From contig NZ_JAQNDO010000001.1 in assembly GCF_028369105.1 (NCBI RefSeq), positions 12,494,501-12,558,500 of the forward strand: a stretch of 64,000 nucleotides of DNA, written 5' to 3'. The notes under the pieces were generated by a model. It searched no databases, was not told the DNA's origin, and saw only the letters and a list, made by a program, of their open reading frames with translations. This document shows, piece by piece, positions 34,695-43,383 of the stretch. Every line of letters starts with the position of its first letter. Position 1 is the stretch's first letter. Source of the stretch: Polyangium mundeleinium (GTDB lineage Bacteria; Myxococcota_A; Polyangia; Polyangiales; Polyangiaceae). The position numbers were made by a program, and so were the translations under genes.

Positions 34695-35003
34695 TCAGTC
34701 GTTGCAGGAGGTACGGGCGCCGATCTTCGTCGCGCCGACGTCGACGGTGCAGCGCGTGACGCACGCGTCGATCATGGCGGCCTTCGTGTCGACGCACATG
34801 CGCTGGCAGGCGTCGCGGAGGGCGGCCTTCATGACCGGCCCCTTCTCGTCGCCCTCGCCGCGCGCCGTGCCCTTGAACGTCCCGGTGCCGGCGGTGATCT
34901 CGGTCGTGCACTCGACGCCGCGCTTGCAGCCGGCGAGGAGCAAGAGGACGAGCGGGAGCACGAGGAGCAGGCGTGGGTTCGTCTCGAAGGCCTTCCGGTT
35001 CAC
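34695..35003 (-). CDS. Cys-rich small lipoprotein
   Basis: A 102-residue lipoprotein with a strong signal (LLLVLPLVLLLLAGC, lipobox LAGC) and eight further residues of interest: six Cys in the mature part including DACQRMCVD and DACVTRC, suggesting two disulfides in helical hairpins. The GTG at 35003 precedes the signal. Similar Cys-patterned lipoproteins occur elsewhere in this window (37632-38087). It is upstream of the hypothetical gene at 33983. Function unknown. Confidence 0.7.
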   Translation of the reverse strand: MNRKAFETNPRLLLVLPLVLLLLAGCKRGVECTTEITAGTGTFKGTARGEGDEKGPVMKAALRDACQRMCVDTKAAMIDACVTRCTVDVGATKIGARTSCND

Positions 35004-35072
35004 GGCGCGGAAGATAGCGCAGGACGCGGACGAGCAGGAGCGAGGCGCGCGATGATATGAGTGCGGCCCTCC

Positions 35073-36110
35073 ATGGACCTCGCCCTTTGCATCTCGCTCA
35101 CCCCGAAGGACACCTCGCACCTCGGTGACGAGGACCTGGCCGAGCTCGACAGCCCGGAGCTTCGGGACGCGGTCGTCCGGGCGCTCGAACCGCTCGGCAC
35201 CGTGCGCGTATGGGACACCACGACCCTCTCGCCGAAGGAAATCGCCGCGGAGCGCCGGCCGGACCTGATCTTCAACCTCTCCGAGGGAATCTACGGCACC
35301 GGCCGGGAAGCCCAGGCCCCTGCCCTCTTCGAATGGCTGCAATGGCCGTACGTGGGCAGCGACCCGGTGACGCTCGGGATCACGCACGACAAGGGGTACA
35401 CGAAATGTATCCTCGACCGCGCAGGCATTCCCACGCCCCGCGCGGCGGTGATTCATCGGCCGCTCGATCGCGCGCTCGGCCTCGCGTATCCGGTGATCGC
35501 GAAGCCGGTGGCGGAAGGGGCGGGGAAGGGGATTTACGATGCCAACGTGGTCGACGACGACGCGGCGCTCGCGGCCCTCGTGAGCACGTACCTCGATCGC
35601 TATCGCCAGCCGCTGCTCGTCGAGGAGTTCTTGCCGGGTCGGGAGTTCACGGCCGCGGTGATCGGCAATCGGGGCTCGTTCGAGGTGCTGCCGCTCGTGG
35701 AGATCGATTTCACCGCCATTCCGCGGAGCCCTCGGCGGGTCTACGGCTACGAGGCGAAGTTCACGTGGCACAGCACGAAGCACATGCTCTGCCCGGCGAA
35801 GGTCGACAGCGGGCTGCAGCGGGAGATCGAGTCCCTGGTCATCGGCACGTGCGAGGCGCTCGGGATTCGCGACTGGGCGCGGGTGGACCTGCGGCTCGAC
35901 GGCGCGGGCAAACCGTACGTGCTGGAGGTCAATCCGCTGCCGGGGATTTACCCGGAGCTCGAGTATATTTCGTGCTTCACGAAATCAGCGTATGCCGCGG
36001 GGATGACGTTCGAGGGGCTGGTGGAGCGGCTGGTGCGGACGGCGATGGAGCGGTATCGATCGGATTGGTTCTTGCCGCACAAGGTGGGGCGTCGAAGCGG
36101 CGGCGGCTGA
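35073..36110 (+). CDS. D-alanine-D-alanine ligase-like ATP-grasp enzyme
   Basis: An ATP-grasp ligase of 345 residues related to Ddl. Features: a D-Ala-ligase-type N-terminal domain (PDLIFNLSEGIYGTGREAQAPALFEWLQWPYVGSD without break), GITHDKGYTKCILDRAGIPTP, PVIAKPVAEGAGKGI as the phosphate-binding lysine loop, VEEFLPGREFTAAVIG, and the metal-binding VLEVNPLPGI. The ATG at 35073 (MDLALCI) is preferred to the in-frame GTG four codons earlier; neither has a good Shine-Dalgarno. It is not near murein genes, so the substrate might differ from D-alanine. Ends in a Gly/Arg-rich tail. Confidence 0.82.
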   Translation: MDLALCISLTPKDTSHLGDEDLAELDSPELRDAVVRALEPLGTVRVWDTTTLSPKEIAAERRPDLIFNLSEGIYGTGREAQAPALFEWLQWPYVGSDPVTLGITHDKGYTKCILDRAGIPTPRAAVIHRPLDRALGLAYPVIAKPVAEGAGKGIYDANVVDDDAALAALVSTYLDRYRQPLLVEEFLPGREFTAAVIGNRGSFEVLPLVEIDFTAIPRSPRRVYGYEAKFTWHSTKHMLCPAKVDSGLQREIESLVIGTCEALGIRDWARVDLRLDGAGKPYVLEVNPLPGIYPELEYISCFTKSAYAAGMTFEGLVERLVRTAMERYRSDWFLPHKVGRRSGGG

Positions 36111-36228
36111 TCCCTCGCTGGGTTCGTTTCCCCGGTGTCGTGCGGTCTGCCGGGGGCTCTGGCGCCTGGCGCAGGGGCCCTTCGGTTCGGCGCCGCCGCG
36201 TGTGATCACGCCCGGCGGCAGGCCGGTG

Positions 36229-36435
36229 TTAATCGCGTGGCGCCGTCACGAGCTTCGTGCCGCAGAACGGGCAGAACGCGATCGCGGGGCCATACATCCG
36301 CTGATAACCCGCCATGCCGGACGAGCCCTGCTCGAGATCGGCGAGCCAGAAGCCCTTTGCATCTTCGCGCACGAATCTGTAGTTGCGTGCGTCGGCAAAG
36401 GCGTTGCACGAGCATCCCGTCACGTTTTTCGTCAC
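36229..36435 (-). CDS. Small zinc-ribbon-like protein, 68 residues
   Basis: A short protein with a C-terminal FCPFCGTKL knuckle, a common half zinc-ribbon, and an N-terminal CSC pair (VTGCSCNAF) that could complete the zinc site. The GTG start at 36435 is preceded by GGAAGAGGTGAG, a good Shine-Dalgarno, which is the main support. A longer start at 36477 is possible. The upstream gene on the same strand also has an FCPLCG motif. No named family. Confidence 0.55.
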   Translation of the reverse strand: MTKNVTGCSCNAFADARNYRFVREDAKGFWLADLEQGSSGMAGYQRMYGPAIAFCPFCGTKLVTAPRD

Positions 36436-36548
36436 CGTCTCACCTCTTCCTTCCAGCGTGTTCAGGAGCGCCAGCACCGGCTCCAGCCGGAGAACCCTTC
36501 GCGATGATCCGGAGGTCGCTCGTGGGGCTGCTCAGGCGGCGTCGGCCC

Positions 36549-37157
36549 TCAAGCTTCCTTCGGCCGACGGATCGCGAGCACGACCCCCACCACGAGGAGC
36601 ACCGCGAAGATCGAGAGGAACGCCATGTTGAACACGATGCAGCTCTCGTTGATCGTCGAGAGCGGCGTGAACTCGGCGAGGACGCGGCCCGCGTCGAGCT
36701 TGTTGGCGCTCTCGAAGTCGAGCCCGCGCGCGGCGAGCTCGGGCGGCAGCTTTTCGAGCTTGCCTTCGCCCTCCGGGATATCGATCACCTCGCCGGTCTT
36801 GAGGTTCACCGCCTCTTGGAACGGCTGCGTGTAATCCGTATAGACCCAGTCGCCTTTGCGGTACTGCGCGAGGTTCATGACCGTTCCGGCCGACTCGTTC
36901 ACGCCGCAAAGAGGGCAGAAGGGAAACGTGCCCCGTCGGTACTTCGTGATGCTGACGCCGTACTTGTCGACACGGAAGGCGCGACCATCGTCGATCCGCA
37001 GGAGCGCGAAGTCGTGCTGACGCTCGAACGACATCGACGCGCCATAGGAGCGCACGCCTCCGGCGCCGAGCCAGTAGTAGATGCTGACGATGATCCAGAG
37101 GCTCGCTGTTGCTCCCGCGACCGCCCGGAACCACTTCGGAATACGCTGCGCCGACAT
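36549..37157 (-). CDS. Hypothetical membrane protein with a CPLCG motif
   Basis: A 202-residue protein with an N-terminal helix (VAGATASLWIIVSIYYWLG) and a C-terminal helix (IFAVLLVVGVVLAI), placing a polar domain of about 140 residues between them. That domain contains FCPLCGVNESAGT, a single Cys-X2-Cys knuckle, and many Asp, Tyr and Arg residues. No catalytic motif or family recognised. It starts with ATG at 37157, just beyond the tandem repeat array on the minus strand. It may form an operon with the small zinc-ribbon protein 113 bases downstream. Confidence 0.6.
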   Translation of the reverse strand: MSAQRIPKWFRAVAGATASLWIIVSIYYWLGAGGVRSYGASMSFERQHDFALLRIDDGRAFRVDKYGVSITKYRRGTFPFCPLCGVNESAGTVMNLAQYRKGDWVYTDYTQPFQEAVNLKTGEVIDIPEGEGKLEKLPPELAARGLDFESANKLDAGRVLAEFTPLSTINESCIVFNMAFLSIFAVLLVVGVVLAIRRPKEA

Positions 37158-37287
37158 CGCGCGGCGACCCTAGACGGGGCGGTTCGGTTCGGCAAGCCGT
37201 GGAGCGACCCCGCCGGGTTTCGCTGAGCAAGGAGACGAGGACCGGCCGTGCGGTGCTCTGGATGGTCTGCGCCGAGTTCGAAGGGAA

Positions 37288-37558
37288 CCTCGGAGGTAGG
37301 AGTCGAGGTCCGCGCCGAGCGTGAAGGCAACCTCCGAGGTCACCTTCGAGCTCCTCGCCGAGCTCCGATCCGACCTCGGAGGTCACCTTCGAGCCCTGCG
37401 CGGAGCTCCGAGCCAGCCTCCGAGGTCACCTTCGAGCTCCTCGCCGAGCTCCGATCCGACCTCGGAGGTTCCCTTCGAGCCCTGCGCGGAGCTCCGCACC
37501 GACCTCCGAGGTCACCTTCGAGCTCCGAGCCGAGCTCCGCACCGACCTCCGAGGTCGG
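37288..37558. repeat. 43-bp tandem repeat array (6.3 units)
   Basis: Six consecutive 43-base units begin at 37288, 37331, 37374, 37417, 37460 and 37503, followed by a 13-base partial unit from 37546. Units begin CCTCNGAGGT, where the N alternates G and C, so successive unit heads are alternately CCTCGGAGG and its reverse complement CCTCCGAGG. Units 37331 and 37417 are identical; 37374 and 37460 are close, so the real period is a pair of 86 bases. The first unit is more divergent. The period is not a multiple of three, and all frames are open only because the sequence lacks stops. The array fills most of the 474-base gap between a lipoprotein gene and the hypothetical membrane gene. No gene is supported here. 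Confidence 0.9.
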
Positions 37559-37631
37559 TTCCATCCTCCCGGACCCGGCCTGACCCGCTCTGTCAGAGCC
37601 CCGATCCGGGATCGAGCGGGAGGCCCGCGCC

Positions 37632-38087
37632 TCACCCACCGGCGAGGCACTCGGGATTGCAGCGCTCGGCGATGCAACCGTCGAGTCGAGTGGCCTCGTC
37701 GGAGGGCTCGAAGAGCTCGCCGCACCTGGCGAGGCAGGTCTTGATCATCGCAGCACGGTCGCTGTCTTCGAGCACGGGCATCCCGGCGGGAAGCGGCTTG
37801 CGGCATCCCATGCGGCACCCGAGCGCCTGGGCCGTGCTGGGGGTGAAGGCCACAGGCGGAGAACAGCAACGAGACTTGACGCACGGAGCACAGGACTCGG
37901 ACAGGCTCTTCGTCATCGTGCACGCGGCGACAGGCTCGGGGCTCACCGGCGCCGGGCGCGCCTCCTCGATGGGCATGCTTGTCGAGGCCGAGGTGGGCGC
38001 GGGGGTCGGGGCGGCCACGGGGCTCGGCTCCGAACCGCCACACGCGACGAGGAAAACTCCCAGCACGGATACAGGATGAGGTTTCAC
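37632..38087 (-). CDS. Cys-rich lipoprotein, 151 residues
   Basis: A signal peptide ending in LVAC gives a lipoprotein with a Pro/Ala/Thr-rich linker (residues 18-50) and a Cys-rich domain. The Cys spacing is regular: CAPCVKSRCC, LGCRMGCR, KTCLARCG and GCIAERCNPEC, suggesting several disulfide-bonded helical hairpins outside the cytoplasm. A GTG start at 38087 was chosen. Related in style to the lipoprotein at 34695-35003. The tandem repeat array begins 73 bases downstream of its stop. Family not recognised. Confidence 0.65.
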   Translation of the reverse strand: MKPHPVSVLGVFLVACGGSEPSPVAAPTPAPTSASTSMPIEEARPAPVSPEPVAACTMTKSLSESCAPCVKSRCCSPPVAFTPSTAQALGCRMGCRKPLPAGMPVLEDSDRAAMIKTCLARCGELFEPSDEATRLDGCIAERCNPECLAGG

Positions 38088-38215
38088 TCGCCCACCCCTA
38101 GCACTCTCGCGCTGGTCCCAGAAACGGCTGCTGCACCGGCGGAGCGCGATTCGTGGGTATTTGTGCCTTCGTCATCTCTACGATCACCGCTGGATGATAT
38201 GAAGCGGCCACCTGC

Positions 38216-40363
38216 ATGAAAGAGTTGAACGGACCGCTGCCCTTTCCCCCGGCGCGACGTGATCCCGAGAGCGGCTTCACGCTGCACGGAAGGCGCTTCG
38301 ACGATCCGTACGCGTGGTTCGAGCGGCTCGACGACGCCGAGACCCAAGGCTTCATCGCCGCGCAGGAGGCGGTCACGCGCGGCGTGCTCGACGGGGTGCC
38401 GGGGCGCGACTGGCTACGGGCTGCCGTGACACGCTCCGCACGGTATGCGCGGCTGTCGCCGCCGATTCGTACAGGGCCAAACGGACGCGAGTTTCTCTGG
38501 CAAGCGGACGCGGAGGACGAAAAGCTCAAGCTCCGGATGCGGCGTGAAAAGGGCGCGCCGCTCGAAACCGTGCTCGATCCGAATACGTGGGCAAACGACG
38601 AGGCGCTGGTCTTTGCGGTTCCCTCGCCCGACGGCACGCGGGTCGCGTTCGGGAAGGCCGTGGGGAGCACGCACGGCGCGGTGATTCACGTGCTCGACGT
38701 CGAGACGAGGCGCCTGCTGCCCGATCGGCCCCGCGGCACGGACCCCACGTCGCTGGCGTGGCGCCCCGATGGATCCGGCTTCTTTTATTCGGCATGCCCC
38801 GCGCCGGGCGAGGTGCCCGCGGGCGAGGAGGCGCACTGGAACGCCATTTACGAGCACCGGATCGGGTCGAGCACGCCGGCACGCCGGGTCTTCGGGGACG
38901 ACCACAACAAGGAGTACTGGTGCTCCGTCAAGGTCAGCGAGTGCGGCCGTTTTGCCGTGCTCTCCAAGTGGGACTTCGTGCATGCCAACGTCGTCTCGCT
39001 GCTGCGCCTCGCGGATGATGTGCTCTTGCCCGTGGCTCCCGTGATGCGGTCGATCCATCAAGTGCAGGTGCTCGGCGATTCGCTGCTCATTCATACCGAC
39101 CTCGACGCGCCGCGCGGACGAGCGTGCATCGCGTCGCTCGCGGCGCCGACGGAGTGGCGGACGATCCTCCCCGAAAACGAGGACACGCTGCAAACCGTCG
39201 CCGGCGTGGGCGGTCGGCTTTACGCCGTCTATTGCCATGCGGCCTCCCATCGCGTTCGTATCCACGCCGAAGACGGCACCTACCTCCGCGAGCTCGTGCT
39301 GCCGGCGCTCGGCTCGGTCAATCGCAACGAGGGAGACGGCGTCGTCAGCGGCGTGAGTGGCGCCTGGGGCGGCGACGAGGTGTGGGTGAGCTTCGAGTCG
39401 TACGTGCAGCCACCCTCGCATTATCGGTACGATTATGCGGCCGACCGTTTGACGCCGTACCACGTGCCCGACGTCGGGCTCGATCCGTCGGCGTATGTGA
39501 CGAACCAGGTGTGGTATACGTCGCCCGACGGCACGCGGGTCTCGATGTTCGTGATCCACCGCAAGGACCTGCCGCGCGACGGGCAAATGCCGGTGCGGTT
39601 GAGCGCGTACGGGGGCTTCAACGTCTCGCTCCAGCCGCGCTTCACAGCGGTCACCGCCGCCTGGCTGAAGCTCGGCGGCGTGCTCGCGTTCGCCAACATC
39701 CGAGGCGGCGGCGAATACGGTCGCGCCTGGCACGAGGCCGCCGTCAAGACGCGGCGGCAAAACGCCTTCGACGATTACATCGCCGCGGCCCGGTTCCTCG
39801 TGTCGGAAGGCTATACGACGCCTTCCCGGCTCGCCTCGCGCGGCAACAGCAACGGCGGGGTGCTCGTCGCCGTCACCGCCCTGCAAGCCCCCGAGGCCTT
39901 CGGCGCCGTGTTCTGCCGCGCGCCCACGCTCGACATGCTGCAATTTCCCAAGTTCGGTTTCATGAGCTCGGCGACCGTCGAATACGGCTCGCCCGACGAT
40001 CCCGTCGAGGGCGCCTATCTCGCCGGGTATTCGCCGTACCACAACGTGCGATCCGATCGCCGTTACCCCGTGATCACGTTCGTCCCGGCGCTCAACGACC
40101 GGATCGCGCCGCCATACGATCCGCTCAAAATGGTCGCGCGGCTGCAGGCGGAAACCACGCTCGGCGGGCCGTACTTTTTGTTGCCGCTCCGGGCCTCGGG
40201 CCACGGCGGCGGCACCACGCTGACGGCGCTCATCGAGCAGGACGTGGACGAATTGAGCTTTTATTGCTGGGCGCTCGACGTCGCGCCGCCCGCGGCTGGC
40301 GCAACGGGCACGGCTGGCGCGGCGGACGCGGCTGGCGCAGCAGACGCAGCGGGCGCGGGTTGA
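38216..40363 (+). CDS. Prolyl oligopeptidase family serine peptidase (S9A)
   Basis: A 715-residue cytoplasmic peptidase with the prolyl oligopeptidase layout: an N-terminal cap strand (DDPYAWFERLDDAETQGFIA), a seven-bladed propeller region (about 70-420) and an alpha/beta hydrolase domain. The catalytic triad is Ser545 in RGNSNGGVLVAV, Asp628 in ALNDRIAP and His663 in GHGGGTT; FANIRGGGEYG is the oxyanion region. There is no signal peptide. The last 25 residues are an Ala/Gly tail coded by an 18-base tandem repeat that also lies inside the convergent lipoprotein gene (overlap 40261-40363). The ATG at 38216 is clear. Confidence 0.92.
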   Translation: MKELNGPLPFPPARRDPESGFTLHGRRFDDPYAWFERLDDAETQGFIAAQEAVTRGVLDGVPGRDWLRAAVTRSARYARLSPPIRTGPNGREFLWQADAEDEKLKLRMRREKGAPLETVLDPNTWANDEALVFAVPSPDGTRVAFGKAVGSTHGAVIHVLDVETRRLLPDRPRGTDPTSLAWRPDGSGFFYSACPAPGEVPAGEEAHWNAIYEHRIGSSTPARRVFGDDHNKEYWCSVKVSECGRFAVLSKWDFVHANVVSLLRLADDVLLPVAPVMRSIHQVQVLGDSLLIHTDLDAPRGRACIASLAAPTEWRTILPENEDTLQTVAGVGGRLYAVYCHAASHRVRIHAEDGTYLRELVLPALGSVNRNEGDGVVSGVSGAWGGDEVWVSFESYVQPPSHYRYDYAADRLTPYHVPDVGLDPSAYVTNQVWYTSPDGTRVSMFVIHRKDLPRDGQMPVRLSAYGGFNVSLQPRFTAVTAAWLKLGGVLAFANIRGGGEYGRAWHEAAVKTRRQNAFDDYIAAARFLVSEGYTTPSRLASRGNSNGGVLVAVTALQAPEAFGAVFCRAPTLDMLQFPKFGFMSSATVEYGSPDDPVEGAYLAGYSPYHNVRSDRRYPVITFVPALNDRIAPPYDPLKMVARLQAETTLGGPYFLLPLRASGHGGGTTLTALIEQDVDELSFYCWALDVAPPAAGATGTAGAADAAGAADAAGAG

Positions 40364-40728
40364 CCCGACGCCTGCGCCCCGATCGGCACGCCACTGCCTT
40401 TCGTCCGCCACCCGCCCCCGAAAAACCCGAGCGACCCGTCCGCTTGTCGCACCGTCACCGGCGGCGCCCAATAACTGTTCGGCGGCGGCACCTCCCAGTG
40501 ACCACGCCGCCATACCCAGCGCCGCCGCTCCCACGTCCACTCTCCGTCGATCCAGACTTCCTTTTTGCCCGGACGCGCCGGCACGATCTCCACGCGCGCC
40601 GCCGGCGGCGGGTACGGCACGAGCACCGGCGCCTCGCGCACGTGTGGGCCGATCTCGGGCAGCGGGATCGGCGAGCCGCCGCATCCCGCGAGCGCCACGA
40701 GAGCAACGAGGATCAGCCCCCGGCCCAT
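40261..40728 (-). CDS. Lipoprotein with Trp-rich repeats
   Basis: A 155-residue lipoprotein (lipobox LAGC after LILVALVALA). The mature protein has Trp-rich segments (DGEWTWERRRWVWRRGHWEVP) resembling the YXWXXGXW-type motifs of envelope proteins, then a Pro/Ala tail of repeats (PAPAASAAPAASAAPAVP). The tail is read from the same 18-base repeats that encode the Ala/Gly tail of the convergent peptidase; the genes overlap by 103 bases. It begins 16 bases inside the prepilin peptidase gene, the neighbour upstream, so is probably coupled to it. Confidence 0.7.
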   Translation of the reverse strand: MGRGLILVALVALAGCGGSPIPLPEIGPHVREAPVLVPYPPPAARVEIVPARPGKKEVWIDGEWTWERRRWVWRRGHWEVPPPNSYWAPPVTVRQADGSLGFFGGGWRTKGSGVPIGAQASGQPAPAASAAPAASAAPAVPVAPAAGGATSSAQQ

Positions 40729-41669
40729 CCGAAAAACGCCTCGACGGCCGCGCGGCCGAAGAAAAGGTACTCCAGCGTCGCGAGCGCCAAGAACGGCCCG
40801 AACGCGACGCGCGCCTGCCCCAGTCCCTCGCCCGCTTCCTCCGCGAGCGGGTCCTCGGCGAGCTCTTTTTCGGCCTCGGCGCGCTCCTCCGGCGTCATCG
40901 CCGCGAGCTCCTTCCGGATCTCCTCGCGCTCGAGCCGCACCGCCTCCGGCTCTTCGATCTTGCCACGCACCGCGAGCACGCCGATCGCCGCGAACGTCCC
41001 CTGCACCGCGCCCGCGCAGAGCACCACGAGCGCGCCGCCCCAGCCGAACCACGCGCCCGAAAGCAGCAAGAGCTTCGCGTCGCCGAGCCCCATCCCCGCC
41101 CCGCCGCGCAAACGCGGGTAGATCACGATGAACGGCAGCCACACGACGGCAAACCCGACAGCCGCGCCGAGGAGCGCGTCGACGAACGAGAGGTCACGCA
41201 GCGAGGCCGTCGCGAGGCCGAGCACCGCGCCGCCGAGCGTGATCTCGTCGGGCAGGATCATGTGTTCGAGGTCGATGAACGCCGCCGCCACGAGGCCAAG
41301 CGCGAGCGCGAGGTCGGCGATGTAGATGGCCCCGGCGCGCGCGATCGAGGTCGTGGGGTCGAGCGGCGCGAGGATCACGTGCACGATCGCCACGGAGAGC
41401 AGGCCCCCGATCGCCTCGACGAGCGGGTAGCGCGGCGAGACCGGAGCGCCGCAGCAGCGCGCCTTGCCGCGCAGGAAGAGCCATCCGAGGACGGGGATGT
41501 TGTCCCACGGGCGGATCGGGGTCTCGCACGCGGGGCAGCGTGAGGCGGGCCTTACGACGCTCATCCCGCGTGGAACGCGGTAAATCACGACGTTCAGGAA
41601 GCTGCCCCAGAGCAGGCCGAAGACCAGCGCGAAGCCGTACAGGAACGAGAGGGGCAGGTCGCCGAGCAT
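40713..41669 (-). CDS. pilD: Type IV prepilin peptidase/methyltransferase
   Basis: Membrane aspartic protease that cleaves and N-methylates type IV pilins and type II secretion pseudopilins. The 318-residue protein has the cytoplasmic Cys domain (CPACETPIRPWDNIPV and CCGAPVS), first catalytic Asp in FIDLEHMILPDEI and second in GMGLGDAKLLL. About eight helices. Between the last helices is a charged 40-residue insertion (EAVRLEREEIRKELAAM and on) not in E. coli or Pseudomonas PilD. ATG at 41669 (MLGDLPL) fits the family start. No pilin genes are in the window. Confidence 0.92.
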   Translation of the reverse strand: MLGDLPLSFLYGFALVFGLLWGSFLNVVIYRVPRGMSVVRPASRCPACETPIRPWDNIPVLGWLFLRGKARCCGAPVSPRYPLVEAIGGLLSVAIVHVILAPLDPTTSIARAGAIYIADLALALGLVAAAFIDLEHMILPDEITLGGAVLGLATASLRDLSFVDALLGAAVGFAVVWLPFIVIYPRLRGGAGMGLGDAKLLLLSGAWFGWGGALVVLCAGAVQGTFAAIGVLAVRGKIEEPEAVRLEREEIRKELAAMTPEERAEAEKELAEDPLAEEAGEGLGQARVAFGPFLALATLEYLFFGRAAVEAFFGWAGG

Positions 41670-41742
41670 CAGCACGGGAGGCGCAGCATAGCGCGAGGCT
41701 TTGCCGTGGCGCGCCGGGTCTGGCATAAACCGCCGTCCTCGC

Positions 41743-42978
41743 ATGAAATTCCCGGGAAACGAGACCTCCTTCGCGCTCCTCTGCGCCCTCGCCGCGCTCG
41801 CGGGCTGCACCTCGGGCGGAGGCGGCTCCTCCACGGGCAGCGCGGACGGCGGGCCGCCCGTCGTGCTCTCGCCGAAGGGCAAGGTGCTCGAAGCCGCCGA
41901 GAACCAGGCCGATCCGGACGCCGGCGCCTCGAAGGCCGAGGCCGCGAAGAGCGAACGCGTCGACATCCCCGGCGGCGCCCTCGTCGCCGGCTCGACCCCA
42001 GGCGACAAGGGGCGTGATCCCGTGCTCGAACCCGCCGAGCTGGAGGTGAAGCTCGGCGACTACGCGATCGATCGGTACCTCTACCCGAACGACCCGACGA
42101 AGCCGCCGCTCACAGGCGTGTCGCGCGCGAAGGCGGCCGAGCTCTGCGAGCAAACGGGCGGGCGGCTCTGCACGGAGCTCGAATGGGAGCGCGCCTGCAA
42201 GGGGCCCGAGGGGACGACGTACGCAGGGAGCGCCTCGTGGGATCCGAAATGCGCGAAGGAGCCGGCCTCGTGCGCGTCAGGCTTCGGCGTGCTCGGCATG
42301 GGCGCGGCGCACCGGGAATGGACGGCGAGCGAGGTGCTGCCGATCGAGGACATGCAGCCACGCGCGGCGGCCGTGCGCGGGGCGCGGGGGAGCGCCGTCG
42401 GGCCGGATCATCGGTGCGCGCATCGGACCGCGATCGATCCGGGCGCGAGCGGGGAGGACCTGGCTTTCCGTTGCTGCCGCGGCGCCCCGAACGCGGCCAC
42501 GATCCCGTCGCCGCAATGGGAGCAGACCTACCGGCGCGTGGAGCTGCCGGCGAAGGAGCTCGCGGAGATGTTCGCCTCGGTGCCGGCGCTCTCGACGCTC
42601 GACCGGGAGATCACGTACTTCAAGGAGCCCGACGACGTGAACGTGGTGCTCGCCCGGGGCGACGCGGGCGCGCCGCCGCAGAACACGGTGCTCACGACGT
42701 CGCCGCTGCTCTGGAACCCGGTGCCCGGCGAGCAGATCGTGGTCCTCGCGGGCCGCGCCGCGAAGGATTCGTTCGTCGTGGCCTTTTATCGATTGCCGGG
42801 GGATCGATACCGCATCGCCTCGACGCTCGTGCTGAAAGACGAAAAAGGCCCGATCGCGCTCGGCTTCAATGGATATGTGCGCAAACGTTTGTTCTGGGCG
42901 ACGTGCTGGGATTGTCGCGGCGAATCAGGAAACGTGACCTATCGCGACGACGGGCGCGTCGTGATCACGCAGAAGTGA
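41743..42978 (+). CDS. SUMF1/FGE-like domain lipoprotein
   Basis: A 411-residue lipoprotein (lipobox LAGC after FALLCALAA) whose residues about 95-245 follow the sulfatase-modifying-factor fold: YAIDRYLYPND, GVSRAKAAELCEQTGGRLCTELEWERACKGP, GVLGMGAAHREWT and a terminal DLAFRCCRG. The motif RLCTELEWE is diagnostic. The catalytic Cys pair of true formylglycine-generating enzymes is not evident, so a binding role is more likely. A further domain of about 150 residues follows with no recognised match. Low-complexity spacer between lipid anchor and domain. Confidence 0.78.
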   Translation: MKFPGNETSFALLCALAALAGCTSGGGGSSTGSADGGPPVVLSPKGKVLEAAENQADPDAGASKAEAAKSERVDIPGGALVAGSTPGDKGRDPVLEPAELEVKLGDYAIDRYLYPNDPTKPPLTGVSRAKAAELCEQTGGRLCTELEWERACKGPEGTTYAGSASWDPKCAKEPASCASGFGVLGMGAAHREWTASEVLPIEDMQPRAAAVRGARGSAVGPDHRCAHRTAIDPGASGEDLAFRCCRGAPNAATIPSPQWEQTYRRVELPAKELAEMFASVPALSTLDREITYFKEPDDVNVVLARGDAGAPPQNTVLTTSPLLWNPVPGEQIVVLAGRAAKDSFVVAFYRLPGDRYRIASTLVLKDEKGPIALGFNGYVRKRLFWATCWDCRGESGNVTYRDDGRVVITQK

Positions 42979-42985
42979 GCCCGCG

Positions 42986-43372
42986 TCAGGGCGACGCGAG
43001 GTAATCGTGATAGTGGTGAAAATACTTCACCAGCCGCTCGGTCGCGTCGGCGAACTCCGGAAAGTCGAGCGATTCGGTCGGTAGCTCCGCGCAAAGCACC
43101 ACTTCGCCCTGGTTGCCTTGGGCGAACTTCGCGATGCGCATGTCGCGGTTCAGGAGCAGGAGCCGGCGCGGCAGCTCCGGCGAGGGCTGGATGCGCGAGG
43201 AGAGCACGGGCAGGAGCGAGAGCATGAGCCAGTGCTCGCTGCACTGAATGAAGTAGGGGGGGAGCGACTCGTTGCCGGGCCGCCGCGGGAAGACGCGCAG
43301 CGTCTTCGGACCTTCGTCCTTGACCTCGTAATCGAGCCTCTCGAGCCAACCGCGGACCGTCTCGACGTCCAT
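42986..43372 (-). CDS. YbjN-like protein
   Basis: A 128-residue protein resembling the YbjN/type III chaperone-like fold: MDVETVRGWLERLDYEVKDEG, then strands with QCSEHWLMLSLLPVL, then LPRRLLLLNRDMRIAKFAQ and VVLCAELPTESLDFPEF. Such proteins are small alpha-beta folds that bind partner proteins. The ATG at 43372 is chosen over a start 10 codons upstream. It is 11 bases downstream of the histidine kinase gene and convergent with the SUMF1-like gene, ending 7 bases from it. Confidence 0.65.
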   Translation of the reverse strand: MDVETVRGWLERLDYEVKDEGPKTLRVFPRRPGNESLPPYFIQCSEHWLMLSLLPVLSSRIQPSPELPRRLLLLNRDMRIAKFAQGNQGEVVLCAELPTESLDFPEFADATERLVKYFHHYHDYLASP

Positions 43373-43383
43373 CGCGACGGAGC

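Noticed and set aside
37288-37558. CRISPR array
   Set aside because: Units are contiguous with no unique spacers and no cas genes are present.
37248-38079. Open frames across the 43-bp array on both strands
   Set aside because: The period is not a multiple of three and every frame is open; the translations are low-complexity and frame-shifting.
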